In this document: one piece after another, positions 45,675 to 55,087 of the stretch
How positions within the stretch are numbered: the stretch's first letter is position 1
How the letters are laid out: every line of letters begins with the position of its first letter
Source of the DNA: Haliscomenobacteraceae bacterium
GTDB taxonomy: Bacteria; Bacteroidota; Bacteroidia; Chitinophagales; Saprospiraceae
Length of the DNA: 64,000 bases
Direction: 5' to 3'
Assembly (NCBI GenBank): GCA_947501115.1
Contig: CANMVX010000002.1
Coordinates: 62,001 to 126,000 of the forward strand
Notes under the pieces: generated by a model
Told to the model about the DNA's origin: nothing
The model's database searches: none
What the model saw: only the letters and a program-made list of their open reading frames with translations
Position numbers and translations under genes: made by a program

Positions 45675-46613
45675 TTATTCCTCTCCAATTTTAGGATAAT
45701 CACTCATTTTGAATACCTGAATGATTCCTTTTTTTACCTCCTTAAGAGTAATGATTGATTTATCTCCTGTTTTTAAGTCTTCAGATTGCATTTCAACCAA
45801 CATGCCATAAGGCATTTCCGATGGAAATTTTGATTTCATGCCCATATTTCCTGCATTAAAGATGTTTTCCATGCCGAACAATTCATCCCGGGTAATCCAT
45901 ACCTCTGATTTTCCAATCTCATTGGTAATAGTGTAGCCATCGCAGGAATAGCCCATGATGGTTCTTTTTCCCAGTTTTTTATATCCTCTCCATTCGGTCA
46001 CATTATTCCAATCAACTGGTTCCTGTTGTTTTTCTACTTGATTGGATTGATTATAAAGTGCTGGATCCATAGACATTACCGTACGATATTTCTTTTCATT
46101 ATCACCCATTAAAACGACCAATGCCTTGTTTTGATAATCAGCAATCATAAACATCATTTCGCCCTGATTCCTGGAAGCATCGGCTTTATAGGTAGAACCT
46201 GTATATTTAGTTCCTTGCTTGAAATACATTTCCAGCATCGTTGGGGGATCTAATCTGCCCGATGTTGGAATAAATTTCATTTCCATCGTCGTTTTGATGT
46301 CAAAGCTATACTGTGATTCAGTAGGAACGTTTGCTTGATTAAAGACAGAACTTAACTGCCTCAGTTTTGAAGTATCAATACTAGAACCATTGTAGGTAGC
46401 AGAATCGGCTCCAAAAACGGCACCCCAGGCATTATCTACCGCTTTTCCGGCCGCTTTATCCACCTCTCTGTCCACTTTTTCTTCTACTTTTTGTTCAATC
46501 TTTCTTTCGATGGCTTGTTGTACCTTGTTTTTTAATTTATTCAGGATTTGACCATGACCATAGACTGGCGCTATAATCATTGCGATAAAGAAGGAATAAA
46601 TAACATTTTTCAT
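45675..46613 (-). CDS. DUF4412 domain exported protein
   Basis: 312 residues. Signal peptide MKNVIYSFFIAMIIAPVYGHGQ; then a charged helical stretch (KLKNKVQQAIERKIEQKVEEKVDREVDKAAGKAV, typical of this family), and a beta domain ~90-300 with YTGSTYKADASRNQGEMMFMIADYQNKALVVLMGDNEKKYRTV and MGYSCDGYTITNEIGKSEVWITRDELFG. DUF4412 resembles LolA/LolB-like lipoprotein-binding folds; the role is unknown. It is followed upstream on the same strand by the S33 hydrolase gene with only 12 bases between them, so they form an operon. Confidence 0.78.
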   Translation of the reverse strand: MKNVIYSFFIAMIIAPVYGHGQILNKLKNKVQQAIERKIEQKVEEKVDREVDKAAGKAVDNAWGAVFGADSATYNGSSIDTSKLRQLSSVFNQANVPTESQYSFDIKTTMEMKFIPTSGRLDPPTMLEMYFKQGTKYTGSTYKADASRNQGEMMFMIADYQNKALVVLMGDNEKKYRTVMSMDPALYNQSNQVEKQQEPVDWNNVTEWRGYKKLGKRTIMGYSCDGYTITNEIGKSEVWITRDELFGMENIFNAGNMGMKSKFPSEMPYGMLVEMQSEDLKTGDKSIITLKEVKKGIIQVFKMSDYPKIGEE

Positions 46614-46625
46614 TGGTGAAAAAAA

Positions 46626-47675
46626 TTAAAAGGTGATTTTTAATTGACCTTCACTGCTTTCCTTTAAAAATTTAATGAGGCCATACATATAACGTTCCTG
46701 ATCATCGTACATACACATGTGACTACCCTTTGGACATAGAAGAAAACTACCATTTTCCATGTTATCTGCCATCTTTTCCATGTAGGCGGGATCCATTGTG
46801 TCATGCGTTGCACCGATAACCAATGTCGGTACTTTTATATGTTTTAAGTCCTCCATTCTGTTCCATTGCTCTAATTTTCCTGATAATCCAAACTCACTCG
46901 GTCCTTGCATGGTAACATAAAGGGATTGATTTGTTTGATTTAAAGATCTGGACATTGGCTCCGGCCAATCTTGAGCAGGAATGCGGCAAACATGTTTTTC
47001 ATAAAAATTGGGTATCAAAATTTCCATATATCGTGGATTTCCAAAATCATTAGCTGCCTCTAAAGCTCTGATTTCAGCTAAAACACTGGGTTCCATCTGA
47101 GGAGCTAAAACCTCTTCTGCATATTTATCATAAGCCGGACAAGAGGCCATCATATTGGAAATTATGAGCCCCTTTAGGTTTGCTTTATACTTAACAGCAT
47201 ATTCCATAGCTAAAATACCTCCCCAGGAATGTCCTAATAAGTAAAAATTATCCTTAGTCAGGTTCAAGGCTTTACGAACAGTTTCAACTTCCTCTACATA
47301 TCTGGCAAGATCCCAGTAAGAGGTATCCATTGGATTAGTTGAACGCCCTGTTCCCAATTGATCATAATATATAAATTCAATACCTTCTTTTGGTAAAAAA
47401 TTTTCAAAGCATTCAAAGTATTCATGGGTTGCACCAGGTCCACCGTTTAATAGTAAAACCTTTATTTTCGGATTATTACCTATTCTTTTTGTCCATAAAC
47501 TAAAAGTATCTTTTCCTTCAATCAATTGAATGAGTTGAACGCCTCCCGTTTGGATTCCCTTCATTGTAGGTTCAAAATAGGATGATAAGGTGGGACTATT
47601 TGTGTTTTCTACTTGTTTGGAGCAGGAAAATAAGATGAAATAAACCAATGAGAGGAGGTATGGGGTTGTTTTCAT
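46626..47675 (-). CDS. S33-family alpha/beta hydrolase, probable proline iminopeptidase-like lipoprotein
   Basis: 349 residues. The N-terminus MKTTPYLLSLVYFILFSCSK carries a lipobox with Cys18. The alpha/beta-hydrolase core shows the oxyanion motif NGGPGATHEYF, YYDQLGTGRSTNP, the nucleophile elbow LLGHSWGGILAMEY, the acid near VIGATHDTMDP and the His in KGSHMCMYDDQERY. The HGGPG and GHSWGG motifs are typical of prolyl aminopeptidases that trim N-terminal proline. Being lipid-anchored it would act on peptides in the periplasm or outside. Confidence 0.87.
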   Translation of the reverse strand: MKTTPYLLSLVYFILFSCSKQVENTNSPTLSSYFEPTMKGIQTGGVQLIQLIEGKDTFSLWTKRIGNNPKIKVLLLNGGPGATHEYFECFENFLPKEGIEFIYYDQLGTGRSTNPMDTSYWDLARYVEEVETVRKALNLTKDNFYLLGHSWGGILAMEYAVKYKANLKGLIISNMMASCPAYDKYAEEVLAPQMEPSVLAEIRALEAANDFGNPRYMEILIPNFYEKHVCRIPAQDWPEPMSRSLNQTNQSLYVTMQGPSEFGLSGKLEQWNRMEDLKHIKVPTLVIGATHDTMDPAYMEKMADNMENGSFLLCPKGSHMCMYDDQERYMYGLIKFLKESSEGQLKITF

Positions 47676-47803
47676 AAGAAATGACTTAAGTTTAAATTTT
47701 AATAAAATTACAATGAAAATTGGAATTCATACAAATAATTTGGGCAATGATTTAAAAACCATTATTTTACTAACCTATTTTCCACTTTCTAAATTAATAA
47801 ATA

Positions 47804-49921
47804 ATGCGCATTTTAAAATGGTCAACGCTTTTTTTTCTGTTTTTTTTGTATGTTGATGTTCAAGGTCAATCTTTTATAGGCTTCAATAGTAAAGCTGGTG
47901 ATATCCAAAAGGAAATGGAATCCCTCATTATCAATTTGCCTAAATCGGAGATTTTTAAAAAACATTTGGAAGCTTTAACCAAAGAACCTCATTTAGCTGG
48001 TTCTCCTGCGAACAAAAGGGTGGCTGATTATATTTCAAAAACCATGTTAGAAGCCGGTTTACAAGTTGAAAGGCCTCCTTATGATATATATCTTCCCTTA
48101 AATGCGGGCAAAGTTTCTCTTGAAATTGTCCTACCTTATCGCAAACCACTCAATATCAAAGAAAATATTGAACTTGAAGATGCTTTTTCGGCGAACCCTG
48201 CTATCAACCATGGCTGGAATTCGTTTTCAGGTAATGGCGATGTGATGGCAGAAGTGGTCTATGTAAATTATGGTACCAAAGAAGATTTTGAAAAACTCGC
48301 CTCTCTCGGTGTTTCTGTAAAGGGAAAAATAGTGCTTGCCCGTTATGGGGGTAATTTTAGAGGCTATAAAGCTAAATATGCCGAGGCTAACGGTGCTTTG
48401 GGTTGTATCATTTTTACTGACCCTGAAGATTCAGGCTATATGCGTGGATTGGTTTATCCGGAAGGAACTTTTTATAGTCCCAGCACCATTCAAAGAGGCT
48501 CTTTATTAACACTGGACTATACAGGTGACCCTTTAACTCCTTTTGAAGCCGCTCTGCCTTTAACCGGCAATACTTCTGTGAAGCGTTTGAAACCGGAGGA
48601 GGTGAAAGATTTTCATACTATTCCAACTACCCCTATCGGGTATGAATCCGCTCAGGAAATCCTAAAATTAATGAAGGGTAAACCTGTACCCGAAGCCTGG
48701 CAAGGGGGACTTCCTTTTACCTATCGTTTGGAGGGTGGGGCAGACCTAAAGGTGCGACTTACGGTGGATCAACCAAAGGGTATAGTGAGAATAGAGGATG
48801 TTATAGGTACTATTGAAGGTTCTGATTTTCCCGATGACTGGATTCTTTTAGGTTGTCATTATGATGCCTGGGAATTTGGTGCATCCGATCCAAATAGTGG
48901 AACGGCCATGTTGTTGACTTTATCAGAAGTTTTGGGCGAGATGGTAAAGAAGGGCTTTAAACCTAAAAGAACCATTAAAATAGCTCATTGGGATGCCGAG
49001 GAACATGGTATTTTAGGTTCTACAGAATGGGTGGAACAGTATAGGTCCGAATTATCGAAAAATGCGGTGGCTTATTTTAATGCTGATGGCGCTTGCTCTG
49101 GCCTTTCTTTTGGCGGTTCCTCTTCTCCGTCTCTAAAATCATTAATGTTAAATGCCACCAAATCAGTTCCTTATGGTGATTTAAAGGAAACAATTTATGA
49201 AAAATGGATGGCTGCCAGCGGTAATCCTGCTACACCACCTATTGGAAATCTTGGTGGGGGTTCTGATCATTTACCGTTTTATGCCCATGTGGGCATTCCT
49301 TCTCTAAGTGCAGGAATGGGAGGTCCAACGCTTTATCATTCAGGTTATGACGATTTTCACTGGTATATGAAATTTGGTGATCCTGGGCTCGTTTCAGGTG
49401 TTACTATTACCAGACTAATGGGAATTATGGCTTATCGACTTGCCAATGCAACCATCCTTCCATTAGATCCTGCCCAATATGGGAAAGATTTAAATACCCA
49501 TCTAGATAATGTGCAGAAGGAAATTAAAAAGTTCTCTCCAACTTATTCTGTTTCAAAACTAAAAGGGATCACCGATGAAATTACTAAAAATGGTGAACTG
49601 TTCCTTAAACTTAGAGATCAGGCTTTACTCAAATCGTTAAATTCTGCTTCTTTATTGGCTATAAATTCAAGGATTAAGTGGTTGGAAAGAGCATTTATTG
49701 ACGAAAAAGGAATGGATTATGGCGCATGGTATAAATCTTTGTATGCCTCCTCCGACCCATATAGTGGCTATGCTTCCTGGATGCTTCCCGGATTCTTGTA
49801 TCTCGCATCAAATAAGGAAACAGAAAAAATAGCCTCTTGGGAAGACAGATATGCCAAATCTTTCCAGCAGTTAAATGAGGAAATTAAAACAATTAATGAG
49901 TTGTTGAAAAAAGGGAAATAA
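47804..49921 (+). CDS. M28-family zinc peptidase, glutamate carboxypeptidase II-like
   Basis: 705 residues with a signal peptide (MRILKWSTLFFLFFLYVDVQGQ). A PA domain lies at ~110-260 (KGKIVLARYGGNFRGYKAKYAEANGALGCIIFTDPED). The M28 core carries the co-catalytic zinc ligands: His in LGCHYDAWEFG, bridging Asp in SDPNSGTAM, catalytic Glu pair in DAEEHGILGS, Asp in NADGACSG and His in LYHSGYDDFHW. A TFR-like dimerisation domain ends the protein. Homologues (GCPII/PSMA) release C-terminal glutamate from small peptides. The full architecture is intact. Divergent from the S33 hydrolase, so two peptide-trimming enzymes sit side by side. Confidence 0.92.
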   Translation: MRILKWSTLFFLFFLYVDVQGQSFIGFNSKAGDIQKEMESLIINLPKSEIFKKHLEALTKEPHLAGSPANKRVADYISKTMLEAGLQVERPPYDIYLPLNAGKVSLEIVLPYRKPLNIKENIELEDAFSANPAINHGWNSFSGNGDVMAEVVYVNYGTKEDFEKLASLGVSVKGKIVLARYGGNFRGYKAKYAEANGALGCIIFTDPEDSGYMRGLVYPEGTFYSPSTIQRGSLLTLDYTGDPLTPFEAALPLTGNTSVKRLKPEEVKDFHTIPTTPIGYESAQEILKLMKGKPVPEAWQGGLPFTYRLEGGADLKVRLTVDQPKGIVRIEDVIGTIEGSDFPDDWILLGCHYDAWEFGASDPNSGTAMLLTLSEVLGEMVKKGFKPKRTIKIAHWDAEEHGILGSTEWVEQYRSELSKNAVAYFNADGACSGLSFGGSSSPSLKSLMLNATKSVPYGDLKETIYEKWMAASGNPATPPIGNLGGGSDHLPFYAHVGIPSLSAGMGGPTLYHSGYDDFHWYMKFGDPGLVSGVTITRLMGIMAYRLANATILPLDPAQYGKDLNTHLDNVQKEIKKFSPTYSVSKLKGITDEITKNGELFLKLRDQALLKSLNSASLLAINSRIKWLERAFIDEKGMDYGAWYKSLYASSDPYSGYASWMLPGFLYLASNKETEKIASWEDRYAKSFQQLNEEIKTINELLKKGK

Positions 49922-49936
49922 TCGGATAAATCCAAT

Positions 49937-49973
49937 AAAAAGAGGGGAAAATGATGCGTTTTTCCCTCTTTTT
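49937..49973. terminator. Bidirectional terminator between M28 peptidase and E1 genes
   Basis: AAAAAGAGGGGAAAA pairs with TTTTTCCCTCTTTTT around a seven-base loop. A on one side and T on the other let it work for both convergent genes. Confidence 0.85.
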
Positions 49974-49975
49974 AT

Positions 49976-52375
49976 TTATAATTCAGGGTATCTTAAGGGA
50001 TTTCTTTCTCTAATAAGTTGGTAAATCTTTTCAAAAACGTCTTCCGCATTAGGTTTAGAAAAATAATCGCCATCGGAACCATAAGGTGGCCTGTGCTCTT
50101 GAGCCGTTATGGTTAATGGTGCAGCATCAAGAAAATGATAGCCGTTCTGAATTTCCAAAATTTGCTGAAGGATAAATGAAGAAGCACCTCCAGGTACATC
50201 CTCGTCCAATATAACTAAGGTATTTGTTTTTTGTAAGGAAACTTTGATCATTTGATGAATGTCAAAAGGTAACAAGGTCTGTACATCGATAAGTTCAACC
50301 GAAATGCCATGTTTTGCTAATTCACTGGCAGCAACCTCAGCAATTCTCACGCAGGATCCATACGTTACTAAGCTTACATCGCTTCCTTCTCTAAGTATTT
50401 CTGGAATTCCAATGGGAACAGTAAATGTGCCAATATTTTGTGGTAAAGATTCCTTTAACCGATAACCGTTTAAGCATTCAATCAGAATAGCCGGATCATC
50501 TGATTGCAACATCGTTGCGTACATACCCGCAGCTTGGGTCATGTTCCTTGGGGTTAACACATACATTCCTCTTAAAGAACCGATTATCATTCCCATAGGA
50601 GACCCAGAGTGCCATATTCCCTCTAGTCTGTGCCCACGGGTTCTTATGATGGTTGGTGCTTGCTGAAGGCCGCCTGAACGATACCGAAGAGTAGCTAAAT
50701 CATCAGAAAGCGGTTGTAAACCATAAATAAGGTAGTCAAGATATTGAATCTCAGCTATGGTTCTTAACCCTCGCATGGACATGCCTATCGCCTGACCCAT
50801 GATGGTCCATTCTCTGATGCCGGTATCAAAAACCTTGTCTTCGCCATACTTTTTTTGTAAGCCAGCAAACCCTTGATTTACATCGCCTATTTTTCCTACA
50901 TCCTCACCAAAAGCAAATAAATCTTTATTTTTCTCCAGTGCTTTATCGAAAAATATATTTAAAATCTCATGTCCTGCATGAAATACTGGCTTGTCACAGT
51001 AAACGGGGGGTATAACGGGAATATTTAGCGCAGCGTGAACCGATGAGCTAAATAAATCTGTATGAAAAGTTTCGTTTGACCAACTTTCAATGTGAGAGAT
51101 CCAACCACGCAAAGGACTTAGAATAGATGGCGCGAGAGACAGAGAATTATTCCTAAGAGACTTTGCCAAATGCAGCATTTCTCCTATGGAAGGGTAGATA
51201 AGTGATTTTAGGTTTTTTAACACCGTCTCTGCTTGAAGAGTGTGTTTTGCCAATGCTATAACTATATTTTCCAGCGCAGCTAATTCCTTATTAAAAGGTT
51301 CCCGTAACTTTTTCCAGGCGCTTTCTTTCGCTTTTTTAATTTGTACTTTTGCTTCTTCCTTGATTTGAAGAATTTCCTGAGAAGTAGCAAACCCTTTGTC
51401 TATCATCCACTTTTCCATGGACGCAATACAATCCATCTCCTTTTCCCAAGCTAGTCTTTCGGCCGATTTATACCTTTCGTGAGAACCCGAAGTAGAATGT
51501 CCCTGAGGTTGCGTACATTCCTGAATATGAAAAAGAGCAGGTTGATGTTCATTTCTAACTTTATGAATACCTGATTGATATATTTCCACCAAATTGGCGT
51601 AGTCCCAGGCTTTGGCCGTATAAATTTGAATACCAGGTTGATTTTCATCGGCTTGTAACCCGGCAAGCGCTTCTGAAATACTTGCTTTGGCGGTTTGCAG
51701 GGTTACAGGAACAGAAATTCCGTAACCATCATCCCAAACAGAAACTGCCATAGGGATTTGAAGAACGGCAGAGGCATTCATCGTCTCCCAAAACACACCT
51801 TCAGACGTCGATGCTTCGCCAATGGTAACAAAACAAACCTCATTACCTTTATTAGAAAATTTATTTTTATCGGAGGACTGGTTGGTTCTATATTTTTTTG
51901 AGGCAAAAGCTAAGCCCAAGGCTCTGGCCATTTGCCCTCCAGTACATGATACATCCGCCGCAGAATTATACTGATCCATCTGATTTATCCATTCACCATT
52001 AGAAGTATCAATCATAGGAGTAGCGAAATGACTATTCATTTGTCTGCCCTTTGAAAAAGGGTCGTTATAAGTATCGGCATAAAGTTGCGCTAAAATAGAC
52101 TCAGGTGTAGCTAATTCCAAAGCCAGCATTAAGGTTTGATCTCTATAATAACCTGACCGCCAATCTCCTTTTTTAAAGACACGCGCCAAAGCTACCTGGG
52201 GAACTTCCTTACCATCGGCTGAAATACCAAATTTAGCTTTACCGGTAAGAACTTCCTTCCGTATTAATACACTTAATTCTCTGCTAATGCAGCAAATCCT
52301 AAAATCTGATAAGACCGTATCCTTAGTGTGTCCGGTATTTATCATATTTTCTTGCATAGAAAACTTATCAACCAT
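49976..52375 (-). CDS. Branched-chain 2-oxoacid dehydrogenase E1, alpha and beta fused
   Basis: 799 residues. Residues 1-~360 are the alpha (TPP-binding) part: GYYRDQTLMLALELATPESILAQLYADTYNDPFSKGRQMNSHF, GQMARALGLAFASKKY, and the cofactor region VTIGEASTSEGVFWETMN...VWDDGYGISVP. Residues ~440-799 are the beta part: FGEDVGKIGDVNQGFAGLQKKYGEDKVFDTGIREWTIMGQAIGMS and VTYGSCVRIAEVAASELAKHGISVELIDVQTLLPFD. It decarboxylates branched-chain 2-oxoacids and passes the acyl group to an E2 encoded elsewhere. The first Met is used; a start at MQENM (7) is equally possible. The ilvE aminotransferase lies 7 kb away. Confidence 0.9.
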   Translation of the reverse strand: MVDKFSMQENMINTGHTKDTVLSDFRICCISRELSVLIRKEVLTGKAKFGISADGKEVPQVALARVFKKGDWRSGYYRDQTLMLALELATPESILAQLYADTYNDPFSKGRQMNSHFATPMIDTSNGEWINQMDQYNSAADVSCTGGQMARALGLAFASKKYRTNQSSDKNKFSNKGNEVCFVTIGEASTSEGVFWETMNASAVLQIPMAVSVWDDGYGISVPVTLQTAKASISEALAGLQADENQPGIQIYTAKAWDYANLVEIYQSGIHKVRNEHQPALFHIQECTQPQGHSTSGSHERYKSAERLAWEKEMDCIASMEKWMIDKGFATSQEILQIKEEAKVQIKKAKESAWKKLREPFNKELAALENIVIALAKHTLQAETVLKNLKSLIYPSIGEMLHLAKSLRNNSLSLAPSILSPLRGWISHIESWSNETFHTDLFSSSVHAALNIPVIPPVYCDKPVFHAGHEILNIFFDKALEKNKDLFAFGEDVGKIGDVNQGFAGLQKKYGEDKVFDTGIREWTIMGQAIGMSMRGLRTIAEIQYLDYLIYGLQPLSDDLATLRYRSGGLQQAPTIIRTRGHRLEGIWHSGSPMGMIIGSLRGMYVLTPRNMTQAAGMYATMLQSDDPAILIECLNGYRLKESLPQNIGTFTVPIGIPEILREGSDVSLVTYGSCVRIAEVAASELAKHGISVELIDVQTLLPFDIHQMIKVSLQKTNTLVILDEDVPGGASSFILQQILEIQNGYHFLDAAPLTITAQEHRPPYGSDGDYFSKPNAEDVFEKIYQLIRERNPLRYPEL

Positions 52376-52566
52376 AGCAAAGTGCTTATTTATTAGAGAT
52401 TATAATGCTTTACTTATTAAGTGGTTATCTAAAATGATAATCTGCATGAGTTATCCCGATTGATTATTTGTGTCAAATATAGGTCTTTATTAGAACAAAC
52501 TACTTCTTTCAACATAACTATTCATTCAGTTATTAACTATCCATTAACCTTAGATAAAGCTAAAAG

Positions 52567-52598
52567 TTTGATTTTTCACCTGTTTTGATTTATTTTTG
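52567..52598 (+). promoter_or_regulatory. Promoter of the DUF1573 gene
   Basis: TTTG (52567-52570) and TATTTTTG (52591-52598) are separated by 20 bases, a good match to the Bacteroidota housekeeping consensus, 35 bases before the start codon at 52634. Confidence 0.6.
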
Positions 52599-52633
52599 TA
52601 TTTCATTTTTAATTAATTTCAAAAAGTATTACG

Positions 52634-53092
52634 ATGAAGCAGTTTGCATTTATGTTAACACTTAGTCTTATAAGTGTGTTTTCTCTTCAGGCACAGTCCT
52701 CTCCAGCTAAATCTGATGATGGAGCTAAAATCACTTTCGATAAAGAGGTTGTAGATTATGGTACCATCAAACAAGGTGCTGATCCGTTGCGTACTTTCAA
52801 GTTCAAAAATACGGGTGCAGGTCCTTTAGTGATTACTTCAGCAACAGGAAGTTGCGGTTGTACCGTGCCTACTTATCCTCAAGAGCCAATTTTACCAGGT
52901 TCTTCTGCTGAAATTAAAGTTAAATATGATACGCAGCGTATAGGTGCTTTCACCAAAACGGTTACTATCGTTACAAACGAAAAGACTAATAATACGCATA
53001 CGTTAACTATAAAAGGTACGGTTGAAATGACTACTGAAAAGGAAGGTCTGCCAACGAAAGATTCTGGCGTTTTCAATAACGGAAAGAATTAA
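52634..53092 (+). CDS. DUF1573 exported Ig-like protein
   Basis: 152 residues. Signal peptide MKQFAFMLTLSLISVFSLQAQ. The mature part is one ASH/MSP-like beta sandwich with the family signature DYGTIKQGADPLRTFKFKNTG, then SATGSCGCTVPTYPQEPILPG and IKVKYDTQRIGAFTKTVTIVTNE. The two cysteines of GCGC-type SCGC are conserved. Very common single-copy exported proteins in this phylum; function not known. It is transcribed alone and ends at a strong hairpin. Confidence 0.92.
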   Translation: MKQFAFMLTLSLISVFSLQAQSSPAKSDDGAKITFDKEVVDYGTIKQGADPLRTFKFKNTGAGPLVITSATGSCGCTVPTYPQEPILPGSSAEIKVKYDTQRIGAFTKTVTIVTNEKTNNTHTLTIKGTVEMTTEKEGLPTKDSGVFNNGKN

Positions 53093-53111
53093 TACTTTTT
53101 AATTCCTTGGT

Positions 53112-53143
53112 AAAAGGGGTATGGGTTTTCTCATACCCCTTTT
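53112..53143. terminator. Terminator between DUF1573 and serine hydrolase genes
   Basis: AAAAGGGGTATG pairs with CATACCCCTTTT around an eight-base loop, followed by TTTC. It overlaps the last codons of the convergent serine hydrolase gene. Confidence 0.85.
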
Positions 53144-54354
53144 TCTTTGGGTACCCTCTCCTCTAACTTATTCCAGAATAATGGGATTATTCTCGATATA
53201 AATCCTCCAGGTGCATTTTGTAAAATGGTTATCCCTATTTTTCTTTCAGGGTCTAAAGCAATTTCAGATCGGTATTGATTTACATTTCCACCATGATAAT
53301 ATAAGGTGTTCTGTTTGAACTCTAAAATTCTCCAGCCAAAGCCGTAACTGGCTTTTTCTAATTTCCCATCCCATGCGAAAAAGTTTGACTCGCAGGTACA
53401 CATGTTTATTTGCGGTTTGAAAATCTCGTTCATTGTACTGTCTGTAACAATTAAGGTGCTCTTTGTTTGTAGCATTTGCATCCATTTTCCCATATCAGTT
53501 ATACTTGCATTGACGCCGGCGGCCGGACCTACTGAGTAGTAACGGGGAGACAGGTTCGATCGTACGTATCCTCTTCTGTTTCTGGTATGAGGAAAAGCAA
53601 TACTGGAGCTGTTTATTATACCAGCATAAGAACCAGAGCTCGTATTCATTCCCGCAGGGTCAAATATCCACTCTTGAAGTAGCTGGCTGTAACTTCTTTT
53701 AGTAACCGATTCGACCACATTGGCCAATAATCCATAAGTGACATTTTGGTAATCATAGTAGCTTCCGGGGGAATGCCTTAAAGGTACCTCTTTTAACTTC
53801 TGTACTATGAGGTTTATGTCTTGTTCCTGATCCAGCAAATTCGAGAAAGTATGTCGTGGTAAACCCGTTGTATGGCTTAGTAAATGTCTGACGGTAAGAT
53901 TTTCTGTAGCTGAATTACTGTGTAATTGAAAATTTGGGAGGTATTTTTTCACCGGATCGTCCCAATGGATAAATCCACGATCTACTAATTTTCCCACAAT
54001 AAAGGGGGCAAATCCTTTAGATACGGAGGCAAGTCGAAATACAGAAAGGGTGTCTAATTTCTTTCTCGTGTTCAAATCGCTATAGCCCCAAACCCTGTTT
54101 TCTACTACTTCTCCATCTTTAACAATAGAAATAGCCATGCCTGGTACCTGGTTTAAAGCAAATAAGGAATCTATAGACACTAAAAATTCATCAACCATTA
54201 TATTAAATGCAGAATCCACTTGCGCTTTTGTAGGGTTTACAGACGAATAAGAGTTATTTGAAAAAAATGGAATAAACCCGGTAACCTTATTAAATGGAAT
54301 TAATAAGACAACCCCGATAACCAAAAAGCCTATTCCGGCAATAAATTTTGTCAT
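53131..54354 (-). CDS. Beta-lactamase-fold serine hydrolase (class C/PBP-like)
   Basis: 407 residues. An N-terminal membrane segment (FIAGIGFLVIGVVLLIPF, 4-21) anchors it or serves as signal. The catalytic motifs are present in order: S110-V-S-K113 (RLASVSKGFAP), Y-x-N near 205 (YDYQNVTYG) and HGGN near 375 in place of the KTG box. LLSHTTGLPRHTF is also typical. Members cleave D-amino-acid peptides or esters rather than beta-lactams. Its 3' end overlaps the terminator of the DUF1573 gene. Confidence 0.87.
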   Translation of the reverse strand: MTKFIAGIGFLVIGVVLLIPFNKVTGFIPFFSNNSYSSVNPTKAQVDSAFNIMVDEFLVSIDSLFALNQVPGMAISIVKDGEVVENRVWGYSDLNTRKKLDTLSVFRLASVSKGFAPFIVGKLVDRGFIHWDDPVKKYLPNFQLHSNSATENLTVRHLLSHTTGLPRHTFSNLLDQEQDINLIVQKLKEVPLRHSPGSYYDYQNVTYGLLANVVESVTKRSYSQLLQEWIFDPAGMNTSSGSYAGIINSSSIAFPHTRNRRGYVRSNLSPRYYSVGPAAGVNASITDMGKWMQMLQTKSTLIVTDSTMNEIFKPQINMCTCESNFFAWDGKLEKASYGFGWRILEFKQNTLYYHGGNVNQYRSEIALDPERKIGITILQNAPGGFISRIIPLFWNKLEERVPKEKGV

Positions 54355-54468
54355 GATTCAAATAATTATATATTTGCAAGTATAGTAAACTTCCGTAATA
54401 TGGTCAATATTGCGGATAAGTTTTAGTAGAAATGAAATTAATTGAATGCATCTTGTTATTTTTACAAA

Positions 54469-55086
54469 ATGAATTTCTCTTCTAAACTTCTGGAAAATGC
54501 CGTTAAGGCTTTGTCAACCTTACCTGGAATAGGTAAAAAGACAGCGCTCCGATTGGCTCTTCACCTTATTAATCAACCTGAAGATCAGGTAGAAAGCTTT
54601 TCTCGTGCCATTGTTTCTATGAAAAAGAACATAAAACATTGCCAGGTTTGTTTTAATCTGTCTGATGATGTTATCTGCAGTATTTGCAGGGATCCAGCGA
54701 GAGTGAAAAAACTTATCTGTGTCGTGGAATCTGTTCGGGATGTAATGGCCATTGAAGATACTAACCAATTTAGGGGGACTTATCATGTGCTTGGTGGTAT
54801 TATTTCTCCCTTAGAAGGCATTGGGCCGTCAGCCCTCAATATTGATGGTTTGGTCAGTAGGGTGGCAAACAATGAAGTGGAGGAGATTATTATGGCTATC
54901 AGCCCCACCATTGAAGGTGAAACTACCTTGTTTTATTTATCCAAACAATTACAATCTTATCAGGTAAAGATCTCTACTATAGCCAGAGGCGTTGCCTTTG
55001 GGGGCGAACTCGAATATGCCGATGAACTTACTTTAGGCCGTTCTATCATTTCCAGAGTTCCTTATTCATCTATTTCAGAAGATTAA
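54469..55086 (+). CDS. recR: Recombination protein RecR
   Basis: 205 residues from the ATG at 54469 (MNFSSKLLENAVKALSTLPGIGKKTALRLALHLI); an upstream ATG at 54442 is unlikely. Helix-hairpin-helix at the N-terminus, a four-Cys zinc finger (CQVCFNLSDDVICSIC), a Toprim domain (ICVVESVRDVMAIE...YHVLGG, ISPTIEGETTLFYL) and the C-terminal Walker-B-like part (RGVAFGGELEYADELTL). It works with RecO to load RecA at gaps. The next gene begins one base after its stop, so they are co-transcribed. Confidence 0.96.
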   Translation: MNFSSKLLENAVKALSTLPGIGKKTALRLALHLINQPEDQVESFSRAIVSMKKNIKHCQVCFNLSDDVICSICRDPARVKKLICVVESVRDVMAIEDTNQFRGTYHVLGGIISPLEGIGPSALNIDGLVSRVANNEVEEIIMAISPTIEGETTLFYLSKQLQSYQVKISTIARGVAFGGELEYADELTLGRSIISRVPYSSISED

Positions 55087-55087
55087 A